Positions 42,784 to 50,316 of a DNA stretch of 64,000 nt are shown one piece after another. The notes under the pieces were generated by a model. That model did not search any database. It was given only the letters and a program-made list of their open reading frames with translations, and was not told the DNA's origin. The translations under genes and the position numbers were made by a program. The DNA is from Bacteroidales bacterium UBA6377 (GTDB lineage Bacteria; Bacteroidota; Bacteroidia; Bacteroidales; UBA932), in NCBI GenBank assembly GCA_002438805.1, contig DJQV01000016.1:33395-97394 (forward strand). The letters run 5' to 3'. The first letter of the stretch is position 1; the number at the start of each line of letters is the position of its first letter.

Positions 42784-44161
42784 CTTTCTTTTTTGCGGCT
42801 TCCGCGGCCGCCTTGGCGGCTGCCGCACGAGCGCGGATTACACCCATTACCTGTCCCTTGGCCTGGCGGATATAGTCAAGCAGCGGGATGTTGGCAGGAC
42901 AACTGTACAGACAGCAGCCGCACTCTATACAGTCCTGTACGGCATTATGCTCAAGAGAGGCGAGATCCCCCGCCTTGTAGAGGCGGTTGAGAAGGAAAGG
43001 CTCAAGCCCCATCGGGCAGGCATCGCTGCACCGTCCACAGCGGATACATCCGCTCTCCGGCTTGCGCTCTGTAGCTTCACGGCTCAGATAAAGTATTGAA
43101 GATGAGCCCTTGACAGTGCAGGCATCGACATTGCTGATGGCCTTGCCCATCATCGGGCCTCCGCTGATTATCTTTGCTGCCCCCTCCGGTATGCCTCCGG
43201 CCTGCTCCATGATGTAGGAGAGAGGGGTGCCTATGCGGAAGAGATAGTTGTGCTGCTTATCCACCGGCAGACAGTCTCCGGTGACGGTCAGAGTATTGGT
43301 CACGAGCGGCTTGTTCTTCTGGACGGCCTCATATACGGCGAGGGAAGTGGCCACGTTCTGCACCACCGCGCCCGCATCGATAGGCAGGCAGCCGGATTTC
43401 ACCTGACGATGCAGGACTGCATCGATGAGCTGTTTCTCGCCTCCCTGCGGATAACGCTTCTTGAGGACGGCCACCTCCATGTTCTTGTAGCCCAGTTCAG
43501 CTATGGCCTTGCCCAGGGCCTCTATGGCCTCAGGCTTGTTTTCCTCCACTCCTATCACACAGCGGCAACCAAGGACCTTCTGCATGATGGCCGCGCCGAC
43601 CACAATCTCACGGGGCCTCTCGACCATGATGCGGAAATCACTGGTCAGGTAAGGCTCGCACTCGGCTCCGTTGAGTATCAGGCATTCGGCAACCTTGCCG
43701 GGAGCCGGGTTGAGCTTGACGTGCGTAGGGAATGTGGCACCGCCCAGTCCCACGACGCCGCAGGCCTTAATCCGGTCCAGGATGAAGGCCCTGTCCTGAG
43801 GTATCTCCGTGACGAGAGTGTCGGAAAGGTCGATGCCCTCGGCCCATTCATCACCTTCGACAGTGATCTCCACATGGGTCATCCAGTTGCCCGCAAGATC
43901 CTTGCGCGGTGCTATGCTCTTGACCGTACCGGATACAGGAGAGTGTACAAAAGCCGAGATGAACCCTCCCGGTTCAGCTATCACCTGACCGGCCTTCACC
44001 TTGTCCCCCACCGCCACTACGGGCTTGGCAGGAGCGCCGAGGTGCTGGGCCATGGAGACATACACCGTCCCGGGAAGGGGAAGAGTCTCAATGGCGCAGC
44101 CGCGTGAAATCTTGTTGTCGTGCGGATGTACTCCGCCGATGGAAAAAGTCAACTTATTCAT
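42776..44161 (-). CDS. rnfC: Rnf complex subunit C
   Basis: 461 residues. NADH/FMN-binding peripheral subunit. After an N-terminal biotinyl-lipoyl-like part (GGVHPHDNK, then VGDKVKAGQVI) come the GLGGATFPTHVKL nucleotide-binding region, and two 4Fe-4S motifs, CIRCGRCSDACPMG and CIECGCCLYSCPAN. The C-terminus is a short Ala/Lys-rich helix. It overlaps rnfB by 8 bases. Confidence 0.95.
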   Translation of the reverse strand: MNKLTFSIGGVHPHDNKISRGCAIETLPLPGTVYVSMAQHLGAPAKPVVAVGDKVKAGQVIAEPGGFISAFVHSPVSGTVKSIAPRKDLAGNWMTHVEITVEGDEWAEGIDLSDTLVTEIPQDRAFILDRIKACGVVGLGGATFPTHVKLNPAPGKVAECLILNGAECEPYLTSDFRIMVERPREIVVGAAIMQKVLGCRCVIGVEENKPEAIEALGKAIAELGYKNMEVAVLKKRYPQGGEKQLIDAVLHRQVKSGCLPIDAGAVVQNVATSLAVYEAVQKNKPLVTNTLTVTGDCLPVDKQHNYLFRIGTPLSYIMEQAGGIPEGAAKIISGGPMMGKAISNVDACTVKGSSSILYLSREATERKPESGCIRCGRCSDACPMGLEPFLLNRLYKAGDLASLEHNAVQDCIECGCCLYSCPANIPLLDYIRQAKGQVMGVIRARAAAAKAAAEAAKKKDE

Positions 44162-45062
44162 TTACGACCTCCTTCTTTGGTGCGGCTGGGGCTGCCGGAA
44201 CCGGAGCCGGAGCCGGTTTAGGCTCCACTTTCTTAGGTGCGAAACCGACGACATGGATGGCGCCGGTAGGACACTCGAAGAAGCACTGCCCGCAGGCCTT
44301 GCACTTGTTGTAATCTATATAACTGAGATTGTCAGCGATGGTGATGGCGTCGAACTTGCAGACCTTTGCGCACTTGCCGCAGCCGATGCACGCGGCGGCG
44401 CAGGCCTTGCGGGCCACTCCGCCCTTGTCCTTGTTGACACAAGACACATAGACCCTGCGGTTGTTCTTAGGGGTTGTGCCGAGATTGCGGAGTTCGATTA
44501 TACCTTTAGGGCAGGCCTTGGCACATGCGCCGCAGGCGGTGCAGCGTGTCTCGTCAACTACAGGAAGCCCAGTCTTGGGGTCCATGGAAATCGCCCCGAA
44601 CTTACAGGCGGCCACGCAATCGCCGCAGCCCACACAGCCATATGAGCAACCCGTGTCGCCGCTGTAGAGCGCAGCCTTTACACGGCAGGAACGGGCACCG
44701 TCGTAGTCATTGATGCGTGGACGGTTCTCGCAACTTCCGTTGCACCGGACCACGGCCACCTGAGGGGCCTTCTCCTTGACCTGATAGCCAAGGATGGCCG
44801 CGACCTTCTTCATCACCTCGTTGCCGCCTACAGGGCAGAACTGGTGGTCAAGATTCTTGGCCTTGACAGCGGCATCCGCAAACGCACGGCATCCGGCGAA
44901 ACCGCAGCCGCCGCAGTTGGCGCCAGGCATCACCTTCTCCACTTCATCAATACGCGGATCCTCCTCGACCTTGAACTTCTTGGCCACCCAGAAGAGGACC
45001 AGAGAAAGCAGCAGGCCAAGCACCGTGAGAATCACGACGGTCAGGATAACAGTGTTTGTCAT
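44154..45062 (-). CDS. rnfB: Rnf complex subunit B (ferredoxin-binding)
   Basis: 302 residues. An N-terminal membrane helix, the A/G-specific 4Fe-4S domain (GANCGGCGFAGCRAFA with later Cys), then ferredoxin-like clusters (CVGCGDCVAACKFGAI, CTACGACAKACPKG, CIGCGKCAKVCKFDAI, CKACGQCFFECPTGAI). A Pro/Ala-rich tail follows. It takes electrons from reduced ferredoxin. Its ATG overlaps the upstream stop (TAATG). Confidence 0.95.
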   Translation of the reverse strand: MTNTVILTVVILTVLGLLLSLVLFWVAKKFKVEEDPRIDEVEKVMPGANCGGCGFAGCRAFADAAVKAKNLDHQFCPVGGNEVMKKVAAILGYQVKEKAPQVAVVRCNGSCENRPRINDYDGARSCRVKAALYSGDTGCSYGCVGCGDCVAACKFGAISMDPKTGLPVVDETRCTACGACAKACPKGIIELRNLGTTPKNNRRVYVSCVNKDKGGVARKACAAACIGCGKCAKVCKFDAITIADNLSYIDYNKCKACGQCFFECPTGAIHVVGFAPKKVEPKPAPAPVPAAPAAPKKEVVNE

Positions 45063-45484
45063 TACTTCTTACTTATATTAAAAACATATTCATTCTTGAG
45101 TCTTCCGCGAAGCAGCCAGAGCACCAGATACCATACGGCCACCGCCCCCAGACCACCAAGGCCGGCATAGAGCTCATGTACCCCGCAGGCGGTGAGCACG
45201 AGCAGCACGGCGACCAGCAGAAGAAGAGGAAGCACATAGGCAAGCCAAACGGCCTTATGGCCCATCGACGCCCTGAGGGTCACATCCACTTCATCTCCGA
45301 CCTTATAGTTGTCCCACCCTCTCGTGGGCACCTCGACAGCCTTGGTCTTGGCATCGCCCAGACCGCACAGGCTGCGCGCATGGCAGGACCCGCAGGCGGA
45401 CTCGGAAATGATCTCCACAGTCGTGAACTCGGGGGTGATGCTGACTATCCTGCCCTTATGTGATATTTCGCTATTCGAACTCAT
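45062..45484 (-). CDS. RseC/MucC-like SoxR-reducing membrane protein
   Basis: 140 residues from ATG 45484, overlapping the dnaB stop by 14 bases. The N-terminal part has the CGSCHARSLCG cysteine cluster typical of RseC; two membrane helices follow (VLPLLLLVAVLLVLTACG; GLGAVAVWYLVLWLL). In Bacteroidota this gene usually precedes rnfB and probably helps assemble or reduce the complex; that role is inferred. Confidence 0.85.
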   Translation of the reverse strand: MSSNSEISHKGRIVSITPEFTTVEIISESACGSCHARSLCGLGDAKTKAVEVPTRGWDNYKVGDEVDVTLRASMGHKAVWLAYVLPLLLLVAVLLVLTACGVHELYAGLGGLGAVAVWYLVLWLLRGRLKNEYVFNISKK

Positions 45485-46967
45485 TGCCTCCCGGTATAAA
45501 ATCATCCGGCCCAGGGCCAGGATCATCGTTCATCGCAGAGCCGAACGAAGCGGCCCTCAGGTCAAGGGCATCATCCATCTCCACGAACTTGAGCTGCTCG
45601 CCCTTGTAACGCATGTCTATATCCCTCGTCTCGCCGTTTCTGTGCTTGGCTATGATGATCTGTGTCTTCTCCTTGTCCCCCTCATCACCTCCGAGACCGA
45701 TGTAGTCCGGCCTGTGGATGAAGATCACCATGTCCGCATCCTGCTCGATGGAGCCGGACTCGCGGAGGTCGGAGAGCTGCGGCTTTCCGCCCGACCCCTG
45801 ACGCTGGACGGCGTTGCGTGAGAGCTGGGAAAGGGCTATGATAGGCACATTCAGCTCCTTGGCCGTGGCCTTGAGCGTACGGGAGATCGCAGCGACCTCC
45901 TGCTCGCGGAGTCCCCTAAGCTCAGAGGGGCCCTGCATGAGTTGAAGGTAGTCGATGATGATGAGACGCACCCCTTTGTTTTTGACAAGATTCTTGGCCT
46001 TGGTCCTGAACTCCATCAGGGGCAGGCTCGGGGTGTCATCTATATATAGCGGCGCCTTGGAAAGCGCTTTCAACTTATATTCGAGCTGCTGCCACTCATA
46101 GTCCTCAAGCTTTGAGCCGCCCTTGATCTTGTCCGGATGCAGACCGGACTCCGAAGTGATAAGACGGTTGGCCAGCTGGATCGCCGCCATCTCCAGGGAG
46201 AAAAAAGCGACAGGCATGTGATGGTCTACGGCCGCGTTGCGCGCGATGTTGAGGGAAAACGCCGTCTTTCCGACAGAAGGACGGGCCGCCAGGATGATGA
46301 GATCCGAAGGCTGCCAGCCCATGGTGATGGTGTCAAGACTGAGGAAGCCCGACGGGACTCCGCTCAGCCCGTTGCTGGACTGCTTTTTCTCTATGCTTTC
46401 GATAGCCTCGTTGATGAGGCCGCCGATATCCTGCACCTCCTTGCGGACATTGCTCTGGATGGCATCGTAGATACGGCTCTGCGCAGCATCTATGAGGTCG
46501 TCCACCTTGACGGTGTCATCATAGGAGTCTTTCAGTATGTCATAGGAAGCGGTAATCAGATCGCGCTGTATCGTCTTCTGCTTGAGTATCTTGATATAAT
46601 ACTCGATATGCGCGGCCGAACCCACCTTCTCGGAGAGGTTGGCGAGCACCACAGTGCCTCCGACCGTCTCCAGATTGCCGAGTTCCTTGAGCTTGGCGTT
46701 GACTGTGATGATGTCTACCGAGGTGTGCTCGATGACAAGCGAACTCATCGCCTCGAATATCATCCTGTGCTTAGGATCGTAGAAGCAGGACGGGGAGAGC
46801 TCCTCCATCGCCTGATCCACACACTCCGGCTCAAGCAACATGGCTCCGAGGACGGCCTCTTCCACATCAAGAGCCTGAGGAGGCTTATTGCCTATCTCAA
46901 GCCCTATCTTGTCGAGGTCGACCCCCTGATCCCTTCTGCGTGAGGCTCCGGATTTCTGAGGAGGCAT
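45471..46967 (-). CDS. dnaB: Replicative DNA helicase DnaB
   Basis: 498 residues, normal. The N-terminal helical domain (KPPQALDVEEAVLGAMLLEPECVDQ) is followed by the RecA-like motor: P-loop AARPSVGKTAFSLN, LIIIDYLQLMQG (Walker B), and QLSRNAVQRQG with RESGSIEQDADMV (H4 region). It hexamerises around the lagging strand at the fork. The C-terminal tail is acidic (DPGPGPDDFIPGGNEFE). It lies within the run that continues into rseC-rnf. Confidence 0.97.
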   Translation of the reverse strand: MPPQKSGASRRRDQGVDLDKIGLEIGNKPPQALDVEEAVLGAMLLEPECVDQAMEELSPSCFYDPKHRMIFEAMSSLVIEHTSVDIITVNAKLKELGNLETVGGTVVLANLSEKVGSAAHIEYYIKILKQKTIQRDLITASYDILKDSYDDTVKVDDLIDAAQSRIYDAIQSNVRKEVQDIGGLINEAIESIEKKQSSNGLSGVPSGFLSLDTITMGWQPSDLIILAARPSVGKTAFSLNIARNAAVDHHMPVAFFSLEMAAIQLANRLITSESGLHPDKIKGGSKLEDYEWQQLEYKLKALSKAPLYIDDTPSLPLMEFRTKAKNLVKNKGVRLIIIDYLQLMQGPSELRGLREQEVAAISRTLKATAKELNVPIIALSQLSRNAVQRQGSGGKPQLSDLRESGSIEQDADMVIFIHRPDYIGLGGDEGDKEKTQIIIAKHRNGETRDIDMRYKGEQLKFVEMDDALDLRAASFGSAMNDDPGPGPDDFIPGGNEFE

Positions 46968-46985
46968 ATTGTAAAGACCTGATTA

Positions 46986-47819
46986 TTAGATGTCCGGATT
47001 GACGATGATGCGTCCGCAGTGCTCGCAGATCACCAGTTTCTTGCCGGAAGCGATGTCAATCAGGCGCTGAGGCGTGATGGTGTGGAAGCAACCGCCGCAG
47101 GCGTTGCCGTATGTGCCGTCTTCGTTCTTCGGGAAAAGGGTCACTACAGCCAGATGGTTGTGGGTGCTCTTGCGGATGAGCTCGTAGGCGTTGAGGGTGC
47201 GTTCGTCGAGCTTTGCAGTGTACGCTTCACGCCTCTTGGCGAGAGCGGCCTCCTCCTTGGCTGTGGACTCCACGATGGAAGAGAGCTCCTGCTTCTTGGA
47301 TTCGAGGTCTCCCTCCCTTATGGTGATGCGGTCGTTGATGCGGTCAAGGTCCACCTTCTTGTCATCGATGGCTTCACGGGCCTCGTTGATGTTCTTCTCG
47401 GCTATCGCCCTGAGGAGATCCTGGTTCTCAAGCTCCTTGTTGATGGAGTCGTACTCGCGGCTGTTGGAGATGTTGTCCAGCTGGGAGCGGTATTTCTCTA
47501 TCTCGGAATCGAGCTCTTCGATTTCCTTTTTTGACGCGGCAATATTCTGGTTGTAACCATCGATAAGCTGCTCCACGCGGGCATGTTTTGCCTTCAGAGA
47601 CTCAACCTCCTCCTCAAGGGAGGCCACTTCCTCCGGAAGTTCGCCCCTGAGCTGGACAAGCTTGTCTATGTCGTTGTCCACTGCCTGGAGTTCGTAAAGG
47701 GTCTTGAGTTTCTCCTGCGCGCTCTGCTCGTTCTCCGCAAATGTCTTCTGCAGGGACACGAAAGTCTCGCGTTCATCGACCGGAGTCTGTACTTTCGTCG
47801 TTTTCTTGGTGGTTGCCAT
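46986..47819 (-). CDS. Coiled-coil protein with C4 zinc ribbon
   Basis: 277 residues. A long coiled coil from about residue 20 to 200 rich in Glu/Lys/Leu heptads, then a zinc ribbon with CGGC and CEHC pairs (residues ~245-273) and a terminal IVNPDI. This is the zf-RING_7/CT398-like family, reported to bind FlhF-type or nucleic-acid partners in some bacteria; its role in Bacteroidota is unknown. It heads the dnaB-rnf run and has its own -7 box upstream. Confidence 0.85.
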   Translation of the reverse strand: MATTKKTTKVQTPVDERETFVSLQKTFAENEQSAQEKLKTLYELQAVDNDIDKLVQLRGELPEEVASLEEEVESLKAKHARVEQLIDGYNQNIAASKKEIEELDSEIEKYRSQLDNISNSREYDSINKELENQDLLRAIAEKNINEAREAIDDKKVDLDRINDRITIREGDLESKKQELSSIVESTAKEEAALAKRREAYTAKLDERTLNAYELIRKSTHNHLAVVTLFPKNEDGTYGNACGGCFHTITPQRLIDIASGKKLVICEHCGRIIVNPDI

Positions 47820-47854
47820 ATATTAAGGTGTTCTTTATTCTACTATGCAAGCCG

Positions 47855-47862
47855 CAAAGTTA
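47855..47862 (-). promoter_or_regulatory. -7 box before the zinc-ribbon/dnaB/rnf run
   Basis: TAACTTTG on the minus strand, 35 bases before ATG 47819, in the gap after merR. It suggests a separate transcript for the downstream genes. Confidence 0.45.
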
Positions 47863-47877
47863 AGAAATTGTTTTGAA

Positions 47878-48198
47878 TTATAGCAGTTCTTTCTTTATAT
47901 CGCAGAGCTGCGAGCGGATAGCCTTCAGGGACGAGAGCACCTTGACCCTGGCCTCCACGGAGGCACGCTCGGCGCTCATCTGCTTTTCCGCCCCATCAAG
48001 GGTGAGCCCCTTCTCTTTGACCAGGTAGTGAAGCTGGCGGAAGGTCTCGAGGTCGGAGGCCGAATACAGGCGGTTGCCTTTGGCGTTGCGGCTAGGCTTT
48101 ATGAGTTTCGGGAACGAATTGGACCAGAACCTCACGAGCGATACGGACTCGTCTATCGATTCCGCCACTTCACCGATGGTATAGAAAAGTTTATCCAT
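47878..48198 (-). CDS. MerR family transcriptional regulator
   Basis: 106 residues. An N-terminal winged-helix MerR domain (FYTIGEVAESIDESVSLVRFWSNSFPKL, then NRLYSASDLETFRQLHYLVKEKG) and a short coiled coil. No effector-binding domain or Cys sensor, so it is a minimal MerR. It lies 3 bases after an M23 peptidase gene and directly before the promoter of the dnaB run, so it could act on either. Confidence 0.88.
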   Translation of the reverse strand: MDKLFYTIGEVAESIDESVSLVRFWSNSFPKLIKPSRNAKGNRLYSASDLETFRQLHYLVKEKGLTLDGAEKQMSAERASVEARVKVLSSLKAIRSQLCDIKKELL

Positions 48199-48201
48199 GT
48201 A

Positions 48202-49155
48202 TCAATCCATTGATTGCTTGGTGTTTACCGACATATACAACATATTTGTGTACTCCGCCGGGCTCACCGAAGCGAATATACAGTTGACCGGGTTGAGAAA
48301 CTCCCCGTCCCGGCGGACCTCGTAGTGGAGGTGCGGGGCGAAAGCCTTGCCGGACATCCCGACAGTGCCGATCTTCTGCCCGACATCGACCTTCTGTCCG
48401 GCACGCACGGAGACCGACTCCAGATGCGCATAGACGGTGGAGTAACCCCCGTCATGCAGGATCTCCACAGTCTTGCCGAGTTTCTTCGAAGTCTGCACCT
48501 TCTGCACAGTGCCCTCTGCGGCAGATTTGACAGGAGTGCCGCGCGCCACTATCAGGTCGAGCCCCTCGTGGAACACAAAAGCCTTGTAGAACGGGTCCAT
48601 CTTCCGTCCGGTGGAAGCCCCGACCTGGGAATAGGTTATCCCGTCCAGCGGCAGACGCATCGGCGGAACCGCCTTCGAGTCATCGGCCAAAGCCCTGAAT
48701 ATCTTCATGAACGAGGAGTCCACATCAGCCGACACTCCGAGAAGGCTGTCCGCCTTGTCGCGGGTGTAAGCTGCGATCTTGGCATCCGGCACGGAAGCGC
48801 TTCCGAACATGAAGTCAAGTCCGGACATGGGGTCCGGCTCCGGAGCATTGGAGTGGAAGACCTGCTCGTAGATGTCGTTGTCCTTGTGCTGGAGGCTAGC
48901 TATGCCGTCGCGCAGCAGCTCCTCTTTAGGCGCGAACGACGGATAGAGACGCTCGTACATGCGGATTTCACGCGCAAGTTCCCTCTCCACATCAGTGCGC
49001 CAGAAGATGGCGAACACACAGTATACAAGCACAGCAAGTGTCAGTGTGGCAAGTAGATACGCCACGCTTACCAGAAGGGCGCGTCCCAGCTTGACCCTCA
49101 CTTTGCCGAAGTTGAAACTCTTCGGATCGAATTCCATCATCTTCCTCCTGTTCAT
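48202..49155 (-). CDS. Membrane-anchored M23 metallopeptidase (first in map order)
   Basis: 317 residues. One N-terminal membrane helix (ALLVSVAYLLATLTLAVLVYCVFAI), a coiled-coil stalk and a C-terminal LytM/M23 domain. Zinc ligands FHEGLDL (H-x3-D) and HLHYEV (HxH) are present, so it should be an active peptidoglycan endopeptidase. Its ATG overlaps the upstream M23 stop (ATGA); the two are paralogs. Confidence 0.9.
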   Translation of the reverse strand: MNRRKMMEFDPKSFNFGKVRVKLGRALLVSVAYLLATLTLAVLVYCVFAIFWRTDVERELAREIRMYERLYPSFAPKEELLRDGIASLQHKDNDIYEQVFHSNAPEPDPMSGLDFMFGSASVPDAKIAAYTRDKADSLLGVSADVDSSFMKIFRALADDSKAVPPMRLPLDGITYSQVGASTGRKMDPFYKAFVFHEGLDLIVARGTPVKSAAEGTVQKVQTSKKLGKTVEILHDGGYSTVYAHLESVSVRAGQKVDVGQKIGTVGMSGKAFAPHLHYEVRRDGEFLNPVNCIFASVSPAEYTNMLYMSVNTKQSMD

Positions 49156-50171
49156 TTCACTTTCCTCCCCCGACGCAGGAGTTCCATCGTGCTCATGGTT
49201 GCGGAAGCGCGGGCGTCCTCGCTCCGCCGCTCGATCATGGCACGGTACTCGTCCTCCGGCATGTTCATGTCAAGGAAATTCATCGGGTTGACCCGGTTCC
49301 CCTTGTATATCACTTCATAATGCAGATGCGCTCCCGTGGATTTGCCAGTGTTGCCCACCGTGCCGATGCGGTCGCCGCGGTGCAGTTTCATCCCGGGAGC
49401 GACCTCTATCGTGTTGAGATGCGCGTAGCGGGTCTGGTAGCCGTAGCCGTGGTCGATCACGATCTCGTTGCCATAACCCCAAAGGTGCATGCCTGTCTTC
49501 TCGACCACCCCGTCACCGGTGACGTAGACCGGCGTTCCCGTCCTGGTGGCGAAGTCCTGACCTCCGTGACGCTCGCCCCCGCCATAGACAGGGTCGATGC
49601 GGTAGCCGAAGCTGCTGGAAAGCCGGTATGTGCCCGGGGCCGGGAGGATCGGGGGCACGTTCGGCACGCAGGAGATCATGTCCCCGGCCTTGCGCGAAAG
49701 GTCCCCGACCTCATCGAGGGACTTGCTGCGCACGTATGCGCGCTTGGTGAGATCGTCCAGACGGCGGACGGCGCGGCGCAAATGGGAGTTTGCCCCGAGT
49801 CTGTCGAGTTCGGCATAGCGGTTGACACCCTCCAGACCGGAGTTGCGGACCTGCTCGGGTATCGGGTTGAGACCATAGATGGAGCGGTAGACATCATCGT
49901 CCCGCTGCTCGATGCCGGTGAGCGTCTGCTCATAAATGTCCAACTGCCTGTCCATCAGGTTCATCTTCGCCTCCCACTCGGCATGACGCCTCTTGAGGGC
50001 GGCTGTGCGCGGGAGTTCAAAATGGAAGACGGAAAGGTACAGCCAGAAGTACATCACGACAAGTCCGAGCGCCAGCACGGAAAGCAGCGCCACCCTGATG
50101 TGCTTGACATATTTCGGCTCGCTTCGGGCCTCATACATCAGGGTTTCCGGATTGAAGACATACTTGGGCAT
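49152..50171 (-). CDS. Membrane-anchored M23 metallopeptidase (promoter-proximal paralog)
   Basis: 339 residues from ATG 50171; the TTG at 50180 in the same frame lies inside the promoter box. N-terminal membrane helix (ALLSVLALGLVVMYFWLYL), a predicted coiled-coil stalk (about residues 50-160) and the M23 domain with RHGGQDF and AHLHYEV zinc ligands. The pattern of stalk plus LytM domain is like the MepM/EnvC class. It heads a run divergent from alaS and probably acts in cell wall remodelling. Confidence 0.9.
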   Translation of the reverse strand: MPKYVFNPETLMYEARSEPKYVKHIRVALLSVLALGLVVMYFWLYLSVFHFELPRTAALKRRHAEWEAKMNLMDRQLDIYEQTLTGIEQRDDDVYRSIYGLNPIPEQVRNSGLEGVNRYAELDRLGANSHLRRAVRRLDDLTKRAYVRSKSLDEVGDLSRKAGDMISCVPNVPPILPAPGTYRLSSSFGYRIDPVYGGGERHGGQDFATRTGTPVYVTGDGVVEKTGMHLWGYGNEIVIDHGYGYQTRYAHLNTIEVAPGMKLHRGDRIGTVGNTGKSTGAHLHYEVIYKGNRVNPMNFLDMNMPEDEYRAMIERRSEDARASATMSTMELLRRGRKVK

Positions 50172-50177
50172 AGATTG

Positions 50178-50185
50178 CAAATATA
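50178..50185 (-). promoter_or_regulatory. -7 box for the M23 pair
   Basis: TATATTTG on the minus strand, 6 bases before ATG 50171. Confidence 0.5.
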
Positions 50186-50282
50186 CTGATTTTTTATGTT
50201 TTGCACGAGGTCATCTCAAGTTGCGTGCCATCACCGCCCGTCCCTGCCGGAAGGAAAAATTGCGGAAAACCGCCAAAAATAG

Positions 50283-50309
50283 TATTTTTGTCATTTGTTT
50301 GATATTTTG
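50283..50309 (+). promoter_or_regulatory. Promoter boxes for alaS
   Basis: TATTTTTG at 50283-50290 is a full match, 26 bases before ATG 50317. A second, shorter TATTTTG at 50303-50309 lies 7 bases before the ATG. Confidence 0.4.
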
Positions 50310-50316
50310 CAGTATT

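Noticed and set aside
49993..50316. N-terminal extension of AlaS by 108 residues
   Set aside because: It is antisense to the M23 gene and its promoter, and AlaS homologs start at MTSKEIRQ.
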